Shown: piece by piece, positions 9,698 through 15,341 of the stretch
Numbering within the stretch: the stretch's first letter is position 1
How the letters are laid out: each line of letters opens with the position of its first letter
Virus record (IMG/VR): IMGVR_UViG_3300034279_001140
Coordinates: 1 to 41,446 of that record
DNA: 41,446 nt
Reading direction: 5' to 3' (one strand)
DNA from: a virus
The notes under the pieces: generated by a model
The model's input: the letters and a program-made list of their open reading frames with translations, nothing else
Told to the model about the DNA's origin: nothing
Database searches by the model: none
Program-made: the position numbers and the translations under genes

Positions 9698-11053
9698 TTA
9701 GTATCCTGGTGGGCGCGGGTTAGGCGGTTTGTTGCCACCATCATCACCGTTGTCTGCTCGGGGTCGCAGTATTTCTGACAGGCTTTGGCGGCTGGGAATA
9801 TTGCCCATGTCCGTGGTAGGCACTGTGTATGTATTGTTCACAAAGCCTGAGCGCAATGTTTTGTTCAACGGGCCATTGTTGAGATCAGTGCGTACTCGAT
9901 CTTCAATCTTGATCCAACGACGACCGTCATATCTAAACAGTCGATTGGGTTGATAGTCCAGTCTCAAGGCAAAATCACCGCTGACAGGATTGACTGGAAA
10001 ACTTACTCCAGGAGTCACAGGGAAAGCGTTGGGTGCTAATCCATCTCCGGTTAGGTAACCCATGGTGTAGCCATCGCTTCTTGGAGTTACATTCATGCCA
10101 CCTTCAGTTCCGTCGGCAGTAGTACCTGTGTCGGCGGTGAGACCATAAGGATTGGCTGGTTGTCCGTCCAGCAGTGTGGGTGTGATGTAGAACTTGGTGA
10201 CATCATAACCACTGAGTGGAACCTCTACGTCAGCCTGTGTCAGTATGGCATCGTTGATTTGATTGTCTTTGGTGCGTGTGCTGAATACATCACTTTGTGT
10301 AGGCGGAGTGTACACAACCCATTTAGAAGTATCTGTAATGGGTGTTCCTGCAGGCACGTTGGCAATGGCCTGATAGTACACATCGCTTTGGTTTACTATG
10401 TCTCCAGCAGGATAAAAGTTTCCTGGATCCCAGATCTGTTCCATCACTACTGGTTTTTTCAAGATATCCTTGTACTCTTGTGCGTTGGTTAGTGGTGTTG
10501 CTTTCACACGCCACAGGTGTGGCAACCAAGTTTGGCTAAATCCTTCACTCGCAAAACTTGCATCTTGTATCACATAGTATTTGGGCAACGGTAATGGTAT
10601 GGCACTGTTCAAGGGATTGTAGTCTCTGAGGTTGGGCACTTCCAACACATCGCCAGTCATGAGTTTTCTACCAAAGGTGTCAATCATGAGGTTGTAGTGA
10701 AAAGTAATGAACAAGGTATCGTTGTTCAAAAACAATCCAAATTGACTGAGGTCAAAATCAATGTCTTGTGAATTGTACACACCGCGCATGACATAGATGT
10801 CTTGGTCATACACTCGATCACGGTTTTCCAACAACAATAGATCTTGAATGTTTAGTGGACTCAGTTCGTCGTACACAGGTTGGGTAGCGTCAGCATTGCC
10901 ACTAAATGCTGAATCTTCGCCCCCAGTTTCAGGTCCCATAAATTTGTGTACATAGATGTCTACGCCGCCCACAGTGTACATTTCAGCAATGGTGCGATCC
11001 AAAAATTGGTAATCACGGGTTCGATTGGGGCGGTATAGGCTAAGTCTTGGCAT
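9698..11053 (-). CDS. gp14: Neck/head-completion protein gp14
   Basis: A 451-residue protein read from the ATG at 11053 (MPRLSLYRPNRTRDYQFLD). An upstream in-frame start at 11110 is less likely because it would pass through the late-promoter motif. The DRTIAEMYTVGGVDIYVHK segment and the DVLEVPN, then YYVIQDASFASEGFSQ section match the gp14 pattern of T4-like phages, where gp14 with gp13 seals the head and binds the tail. T4 gp14 is 256 residues, so this is much longer. Around residues 207-248 (IWDPGNFYPAGDIVNQSD, YYQAIANVPAG, TSKWVVY) there is a carbohydrate-binding-module 5/12-like pattern. A second Trp module (LFRYDGRRWIKIED) lies near residue 375. The tail is Pro/Gly-rich. It heads the leftward gp14-gp15-Nudix unit; the late-promoter motif ends 8 nt before the ATG and no Shine-Dalgarno is visible. 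Confidence 0.82.
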   Translation of the reverse strand: MPRLSLYRPNRTRDYQFLDRTIAEMYTVGGVDIYVHKFMGPETGGEDSAFSGNADATQPVYDELSPLNIQDLLLLENRDRVYDQDIYVMRGVYNSQDIDFDLSQFGLFLNNDTLFITFHYNLMIDTFGRKLMTGDVLEVPNLRDYNPLNSAIPLPLPKYYVIQDASFASEGFSQTWLPHLWRVKATPLTNAQEYKDILKKPVVMEQIWDPGNFYPAGDIVNQSDVYYQAIANVPAGTPITDTSKWVVYTPPTQSDVFSTRTKDNQINDAILTQADVEVPLSGYDVTKFYITPTLLDGQPANPYGLTADTGTTADGTEGGMNVTPRSDGYTMGYLTGDGLAPNAFPVTPGVSFPVNPVSGDFALRLDYQPNRLFRYDGRRWIKIEDRVRTDLNNGPLNKTLRSGFVNNTYTVPTTDMGNIPSRQSLSEILRPRADNGDDGGNKPPNPRPPGY

Positions 11054-11061
11054 GGTAATAC

Positions 11062-11069
11062 TATTTATG
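11062..11069 (-). promoter_or_regulatory. T4-type late promoter motif for gp14
   Basis: On the minus strand the sequence reads CATAAATAGTATT, close to the T4 extended late consensus TATAAATACTATT. The 8-mer ends 8 nt before the gp14 ATG, so the transcript would have almost no leader. Confidence 0.6.
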
Positions 11070-11075
11070 TACAGG

Positions 11076-11104
11076 TTGACCATAATTCCGAAACCTGCTA
11101 TAAT
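11076..11104 (+). promoter_or_regulatory. Strong sigma70-type promoter (extended -10)
   Basis: TTGACC (11076-11081), a 17-bp spacer, then TATAAT (11099-11104), preceded by TGC to give an extended -10. This is near consensus for a bacterial housekeeping sigma factor, as expected for phage early promoters. It reads into the gene at 11133. The divergent late motif for gp14 lies 7 bp upstream of the -35. Confidence 0.8.
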
Positions 11105-11132
11105 ACACACTTATCCACTTCGGGAGTATGTT

Positions 11133-11420
11133 ATGAAAGCCGCTAACTTTTTAACAAAATACACAGGCCCAAAAGGCAAGGGGTTTATACAACCCTACGA
11201 CAAAGTAAAAGCCACAGAAAAATGGGTAGAGTATGCACTTGACATTGTGGACATGAGCCGTATAATAATGACAGTGGACTTCAACACTAAATGGAAACTA
11301 GCAGACGCACTGGAAGTGGCAGAACGCAAAAAAGCCTGGATGTATAAACACAAAAATTTTGACGTTAAACGTGCTGCCAAACTTTTTGACACCGTAAAAC
11401 ACTTGCCCAGAACTAAGTAA
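11133..11420 (+). CDS. Small basic protein of unknown function, probably early
   Basis: A 95-residue Lys-rich protein starting MKAANFLTKYTGPKGKGF at the ATG at 11133. The longer in-frame reading from 11025 is rejected because it would start upstream of the promoter. There is no recognisable domain, signal peptide or membrane segment. It is rich in Lys, Ala and aromatic residues and is predicted mostly helical (ADALEVAERKKAWMYKHK). It is the first gene after a near-consensus host promoter and is followed 9 nt later by a 378-residue gene with an AAGGA site, so the two form an early operon. By analogy with T4 early genes it may act on the host, but that is inference from position. Confidence 0.75.
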   Translation: MKAANFLTKYTGPKGKGFIQPYDKVKATEKWVEYALDIVDMSRIIMTVDFNTKWKLADALEVAERKKAWMYKHKNFDVKRAAKLFDTVKHLPRTK

Positions 11421-11429
11421 GGAACAATT

Positions 11430-12566
11430 ATGATTGCAACCAAATCTGTCAAGCCCTTGAATCCTCGTAGTGCCGATACCAATGCTATGGGGATGGAACC
11501 CACATGGCGAGTGCAACCCGCCGACAATCGTATCAGTGCCTTTAGTCATGCGTTTTCTTGGTACAATTATTTTTATGGCAAAAAAGATGCTCGTGAGATG
11601 ATTGTAAACTATTTGGAATTGCATGGTCGCAAAGGCGACGTTCGTACACTCAAACGCATTCCTGACAGCTCAATCCGACTCACAACCGGTTGGCTATGCC
11701 GCATGAGCATGGTGGGACTGGAGCTCACAGAGCCGGAACAGATCAAATTAGACAACTTGCTAAAAGAGATTTTAGAATCCAAACAAGATGAAGAAGCAGA
11801 GGAAATAGTAGCTGAGGAAACAGTACCAAAGATTACCATTCAGGACAGGCTCCGAGAAAAGGTATCTGAATGTGCAGGTGAAATGGATGGCCTGTTTGAT
11901 GACTTCATTGCGTCTGGAGCCAAGCTCAACGCAGACTACAAACCCGTGGCGCTCATGCGTAGCCTAAACATTGCACCACAAATGGTCAATGATATCAAGC
12001 AAATCTGGACACGCAAACTTGTGGAGTTTGATGAGGCAGTGGCAGGCAAAGATGCGGACTTGGCACAGGGCTACGGCTACCTGTCTAAAATACAGTTACG
12101 GAACTGCGTAAAGTTCTGTGAGCTTGTGATTTCGGACTGTGGTGCCTATGTACAGATTAAAAAGGTTGAACGTAAACCACGAGCAGTCAAGGCAGTGCCA
12201 CCAGAGAAACGTGCCGCAAAGTTCAAGTGTATTGTAGAATTTGCAGAGCTCAAGCTCAAAGGTTTACCGGCCGCAAGTTTAGTGGACAAAGCTGAAGCCT
12301 GGTTGTACGACACTAAAAAACGCAAGCTAATCCACCTTATGGCAGATGAATACACCAAAGTTTTCACAGTGAAATCCAATGCTGTTATTGGATTTAGCAC
12401 AGTGGAAAGCCAACAAAAAACTGTGCGCAAGCCAGCAGACGTGCTCAAAGCCATGAGTGCCGCAGGCAAGCCAGCCGCTAGAAAGATCTACAAGGACTTG
12501 ACCACTACAGAAACACCGTTTAACGGACGTGGTACAGAGAACTTGATCATTCTAAAAAGCTGGTAA
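11430..12566 (+). CDS. Conserved phage protein of unknown function, probably early
   Basis: A 378-residue soluble protein I do not recognise. The N-terminal ~100 residues include a FSWYNYFYGKKDAREMIVNY segment. An acidic helical stretch around residues 110-135 (LDNLLKEILESKQDEEAEE) separates it from a second half rich in Lys and Arg (VERKPRAVKAVPPEKRAAK). A block near residues 285-315 (AWLYDTKKRKLIHLMADEY) and the ending FNGRGTENLIILKSW may mark a conserved C-terminal domain. It has an AAGGA ribosome site and follows the 95-residue gene in the operon started at 11076. Proteins of this look occur in T4-like cyanophage genomes as conserved hypotheticals. No function is proposed. Confidence 0.75.
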   Translation: MIATKSVKPLNPRSADTNAMGMEPTWRVQPADNRISAFSHAFSWYNYFYGKKDAREMIVNYLELHGRKGDVRTLKRIPDSSIRLTTGWLCRMSMVGLELTEPEQIKLDNLLKEILESKQDEEAEEIVAEETVPKITIQDRLREKVSECAGEMDGLFDDFIASGAKLNADYKPVALMRSLNIAPQMVNDIKQIWTRKLVEFDEAVAGKDADLAQGYGYLSKIQLRNCVKFCELVISDCGAYVQIKKVERKPRAVKAVPPEKRAAKFKCIVEFAELKLKGLPAASLVDKAEAWLYDTKKRKLIHLMADEYTKVFTVKSNAVIGFSTVESQQKTVRKPADVLKAMSAAGKPAARKIYKDLTTTETPFNGRGTENLIILKSW

Positions 12567-12569
12567 ATA
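12563..12569 (+). promoter_or_regulatory. Late promoter-like motif upstream of gp13
   Basis: GTAAATA overlaps the stop codon of the upstream gene and ends 19 nt before the gp13 ATG. It lacks the T at the second position of the T4 octamer. Confidence 0.45.
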
Positions 12570-12571
12570 AA

Positions 12572-12586
12572 GGGGACGGAGTCCCC
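12572..12586 (+). promoter_or_regulatory. GC-rich hairpin containing the gp13 ribosome site
   Basis: A 6-bp perfect stem GGGGAC/GTCCCC with a 3-nt loop GGA ends 2 nt before the gp13 ATG. The most likely Shine-Dalgarno, GGAG (12578-12581), falls on the loop and the first stem base, so the hairpin could control translation or stabilise the 5' end of a late transcript starting just upstream. Confidence 0.6.
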
Positions 12587-12588
12587 CA

Positions 12589-13359
12589 ATGGCAGAACAG
12601 CAACAGAACTCGCTTGAGACGCTCAAGCAAAATTTGATAGAGTACGTGAAACTCCAGCTTGGTGATCAAATCATTGACATCGAGCTGGATCCTTCTCACT
12701 ACGAAGCAGCGTACCAAAAGACCATTGGCACATACAGACAACGTGCCAGCAATGCCTATGAAGAAAGCTACAGCTTCATGGAACTGGTCAAGGACGTAAA
12801 CATCTACACTCTGCCACAAGAAATTGTCAGTGTGCGTCAGATCTTTAGACGCACATTTGGCGACAGCACAGGTCCATTTGCCTCAAACTTTGACCCGTTT
12901 GCTCAAGCAAGTCTCAACGTGTACCTTATGAACTTCAACGTGGCAGGCGGCCTAGCCACATACGACTTCTACAGTCAGTATGTTGAGTTGGCAGCACGTA
13001 TGTTTGGCGGCTACATGAATTACACATGGAACCCTGTGACCAAAAAGCTGCAACTGATTCGTGATCCAAAAGGCACCGGTGAAAACGTGTTGCTGTGGAG
13101 TTACAATCTCAAACCTGAATTCAATTTGTTGAGCGACTACCAGATTCAGCAATGGATCAAAGACTACATGGTGGCCAACTGTAAAATGATTGTGGGCGAA
13201 GCACGTGAAAAGTTTGGCACCATTGCAGGTCCGCAAGGTGGCGGCACCCTAAACGGCGCTGCCATGAAAGCAGAAGCACAGGCTCAAATGGATGCCAAAA
13301 TCGAAGAACTCAAGAATTACGTAGATGCAAGTCAGCCATTGACCTGGGTAATCGGTTAA
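12589..13359 (+). CDS. gp13: Neck/head-completion protein gp13
   Basis: A 256-residue homologue of T4 gp13 (309 residues), which with gp14 forms the neck ring closing the packaged head. The sequence has the family layout: an N-terminal helical section LKQNLIEYVKLQLGDQIIDIELDPSHYEAAYQKTI, then the beta segment DVNIYTLPQEIVSVRQIFRR, and a C-terminal section with QQWIKDYMVANCKMIVGEAREKFGTIAGPQGG. It is separated from gp14 by the divergent promoters and two early-type genes, whereas 13 and 14 are adjacent in T4. The ribosome site is inside the small hairpin just upstream. Confidence 0.9.
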   Translation: MAEQQQNSLETLKQNLIEYVKLQLGDQIIDIELDPSHYEAAYQKTIGTYRQRASNAYEESYSFMELVKDVNIYTLPQEIVSVRQIFRRTFGDSTGPFASNFDPFAQASLNVYLMNFNVAGGLATYDFYSQYVELAARMFGGYMNYTWNPVTKKLQLIRDPKGTGENVLLWSYNLKPEFNLLSDYQIQQWIKDYMVANCKMIVGEAREKFGTIAGPQGGGTLNGAAMKAEAQAQMDAKIEELKNYVDASQPLTWVIG

Positions 13360-13366
13360 GCAACAA

Positions 13367-13395
13367 TAGACTTTGTTTGATGTTTCTGTTATACT
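13367..13395 (+). promoter_or_regulatory. Sigma70-type promoter (extended -10) for the nucleotide cassette
   Basis: TAGACT (13367-13372), a 17-bp spacer, then TATACT (13390-13395) with TGT directly upstream, giving an extended -10. It lies immediately before the ATG at 13402, so the mRNA leader would be very short or absent. Confidence 0.6.
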
Positions 13396-13401
13396 TGCAG
13401 T

Positions 13402-13926
13402 ATGGCAGACTTAATGATTGATCTTGAAGGACTAGCAACTGGTCCAAACACCTGCATTCTAACCATTGCTGCACAGAGCTTTGACCCTTTTGGCACGGGC
13501 CATTATGAGCAGAGTTACTATGCTCGAATCACACTGGAAAGTCAGGAAACCCGTGACATTGACGATGGCACAATTGCCTGGTGGGCCACACAGCCCGATC
13601 ATGCTCGTGAAGAAGCATTTGGTGAGCATGATCGTGTGCCCTTGGATCAAGCTCTAGACGAGCTAGGACGTCTGATTTGGCACTCCAACAGAATATGGGC
13701 TCAAGGTCCCACATACGACATGAACATTCTAGAGCATGCTTACAAGAGCTATCACAAACCCTTGCCGTGGAAATACTACATGGTCAGGGACAGTCGCACA
13801 GTGTTTAGCCTTTGGCCTGATCAGCCCATCCCTCCTACTAGCCATCATGCGCTGGAAGACTGCCGTAGACAAATAGGAATGCTACAGCGTACCCTAGATC
13901 ACCTTAACGTAACTTCACTCAAATGA
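13402..13926 (+). CDS. dexA: 3'-5' exonuclease, DexA/RNase T-like DEDD family
   Basis: A 174-residue DnaQ-fold exonuclease. Motif I is MIDLEGL (Asp7, Glu9), followed by IAAQSFDP. The IAWWATQ segment matches the IEWWKNQ segment of T4 DexA. Motif II is GPTYDMNIL (Asp106) and motif III is SHHALEDCRRQ (His149, Asp153), the HxxxD form. T4 DexA (227 residues) degrades single-stranded DNA 3' to 5'; this version is shorter. It is the first of three genes linked by 4-nt ATGA overlaps and is driven by its own host-type promoter, pointing to early expression in host DNA turnover and nucleotide recycling. The DexA-type assignment is likely; another DEDD nuclease role is possible. Confidence 0.85.
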   Translation: MADLMIDLEGLATGPNTCILTIAAQSFDPFGTGHYEQSYYARITLESQETRDIDDGTIAWWATQPDHAREEAFGEHDRVPLDQALDELGRLIWHSNRIWAQGPTYDMNILEHAYKSYHKPLPWKYYMVRDSRTVFSLWPDQPIPPTSHHALEDCRRQIGMLQRTLDHLNVTSLK

Positions 13927-14417
13927 ACATATATCTCGACATGGATGATGTGGTAGCCGACTGGCTAGCACATGCTCAAGACTTTTTGAAACTGCGGTGG
14001 GATCACAACAGCGGCGAGCGTGTTTCCCAAGAAGAATGGGATCAACTCAAAGCAGACACGCATTTTTATCGCAGTTTGCCCTTGAAATCAGGTGCTGTTG
14101 AACTGGTCAACTACTGCCGTGATCTCACACAAAAAACTGGCGGCCACTTGAGATTCTTGACAGCATTGCCACATGATTATAGTATGCCTTTTGCAGCCAG
14201 CGACAAAGTGTTTTGGGCGCAAGAACATTTTCGTGACATTCCTGTAACACTGGGCCCATTCAGTCATGACAAGTGGCGTCACTGCAAGCACCCAACTGAC
14301 ATCCTGATCGACGATCGGCACAGCAACTGCAATGAGTGGATTGCAGCAGGTGGACAAGCACATGTGTACCGTGATTGGCCCACATGTAAAACTTGGTTTG
14401 AGGACTCAATTTTATGA
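13923..14417 (+). CDS. 5'(3')-deoxyribonucleotidase-like HAD phosphatase
   Basis: A 164-residue protein of the NT5C type within the HAD superfamily. Motif I is NIYLDMDDVVADW (the nucleophile and acid pair of DxDxV). A late motif PTDILIDDRHSNCNEWIAAGG supplies the metal-binding aspartates. The family removes the phosphate from (deoxy)nucleoside monophosphates. It starts within the stop of the exonuclease and ends within the start of the kinase (ATGA at both junctions), so the three products should be made together. The trio nuclease - nucleotidase - dNMP kinase fits salvage of nucleotides from degraded DNA. A role in removing a specific dNMP from the pool is an inference. Confidence 0.85.
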   Translation: MNIYLDMDDVVADWLAHAQDFLKLRWDHNSGERVSQEEWDQLKADTHFYRSLPLKSGAVELVNYCRDLTQKTGGHLRFLTALPHDYSMPFAASDKVFWAQEHFRDIPVTLGPFSHDKWRHCKHPTDILIDDRHSNCNEWIAAGGQAHVYRDWPTCKTWFEDSIL

Positions 14418-14986
14418 ACAAATTACCTAAACTCATGATTATTGGCAATGCACGCCACGGCAAAGACACTGTGTGTGATATACTGCGTGAAGAATTTGGC
14501 TACAACTTTAGGTCCAGTTCAGACTTTTGTGCTGAAAAGTTTATCTATGCTGAACTAGCACCCAAGTACGGGTACACCACTTACGAGCAGTGTTTTGAAG
14601 ATCGTCACAATCACAGAGCAGAGTGGTACGACATGATTCATGCTTACTGCCGGGACGACTATGCAAGACTGGGCAGGGAAATTTTTACTGAAAACGAAAT
14701 CTACTGCGGCCTACGCAACAAAGCAGAATTTCATGCCATGAAGAATACCAATGTGTTTGATTATGCTATCTGGGTGGATCGTAGTGATCACTTGCCTGCA
14801 GAGGACAAATCCAGCATGAGCCTGGAAATTTGGATGGCCGATTATGTGATTGACAACAACGGTACACTATCAGATCTCAAGCGCAACACTCGTGAGCTGG
14901 TTAGCCGTCTGGTTGCAAATCACCAGGTCGCCATATCGAATCAGATTTTGATAAATCGACTTCGCAGTTACGACACACCGTTTTGA
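14414..14986 (+). CDS. Deoxynucleoside monophosphate kinase-like P-loop protein
   Basis: A 190-residue P-loop NTPase with Walker A motif IIGNARHGKDTV near residues 9-20, of the GxxxxGKDT form found in phage dNMP kinases such as T4 gp1. A basic lid-like section with Arg residues lies at RHNHRAEWYDMIHAYCR. Expected activity: phosphorylation of dNMPs to dNDPs using ATP. It is coupled to the nucleotidase by an ATGA overlap. Its last 86 bp overlap the end of the convergent minus-strand nuclease-like gene. The exact substrate is unknown; T4 gp1 is 241 residues, so this is somewhat shorter. Confidence 0.8.
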   Translation: MNKLPKLMIIGNARHGKDTVCDILREEFGYNFRSSSDFCAEKFIYAELAPKYGYTTYEQCFEDRHNHRAEWYDMIHAYCRDDYARLGREIFTENEIYCGLRNKAEFHAMKNTNVFDYAIWVDRSDHLPAEDKSSMSLEIWMADYVIDNNGTLSDLKRNTRELVSRLVANHQVAISNQILINRLRSYDTPF

Positions 14987-15290
14987 GATTTTTTATATCG
15001 CAGTTGGCAAGATTCCCATCCACATGATACACTAGAGTTTGGGCCGAATATCGTGCCTTGAAACCACAACGATCACACTGCATTTTTTTCTTGTACCCAG
15101 CTGACTCCCAGCTGGGTTTTCTTATTTTTAAGCCACGGCCTTTGCGATTGCAAGAGTCGCAGCGGGCACGATAGTGCGGCACACCATCTCGGTGATAGTT
15201 TATGGCACAAGGACGTTGATTACAAGCAGGACAGATTGGTCTTTTCACTGAATATTTATGGCGGGCCTTTGCCAAAGGGCACCGTAACAA
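14901..15290 (-). CDS. HNH/zinc-finger nuclease-like protein
   Basis: A 129-residue protein with three Cys pairs: CPACNQRPC, then ARCDSCNRKGRG, then MQCDRCGFKARY, and an HNH-like end TLVYHVDGNLANCDIKNLKTVCRNC (His, Asn, then Cys-x2-Cys). This combines a zinc ribbon with a weak HNH endonuclease motif and resembles small HNH-like genes common in T4-like cyanophages. The frame contains no ATG; the start taken here is TTG at 15290. An out-of-frame ATG occurs nearby, so the N-terminus is uncertain. It is a lone leftward gene between two rightward units and overlaps the dNMP kinase 3' end by 86 bp. It may be a free-standing homing nuclease or a packaging/recombination factor; not resolved. Confidence 0.65.
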   Translation of the reverse strand: MLRCPLAKARHKYSVKRPICPACNQRPCAINYHRDGVPHYRARCDSCNRKGRGLKIRKPSWESAGYKKKMQCDRCGFKARYSAQTLVYHVDGNLANCDIKNLKTVCRNCEVDLSKSDSIWRPGDLQPDG

Positions 15291-15309
15291 GCCTTTTTCT
15301 GTGGTGCTC

Positions 15310-15317
15310 CATAAATA
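15310..15317 (+). promoter_or_regulatory. T4-type late promoter motif for gp18
   Basis: CATAAATA, one mismatch from the T4 late octamer TATAAATA. It ends 24 nt before the gp18 ATG, leaving room for the AAAAGGA ribosome site at 15327-15333. Confidence 0.7.
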
Positions 15318-15341
15318 TTAGAACTTGAAAAGGAATCGACC

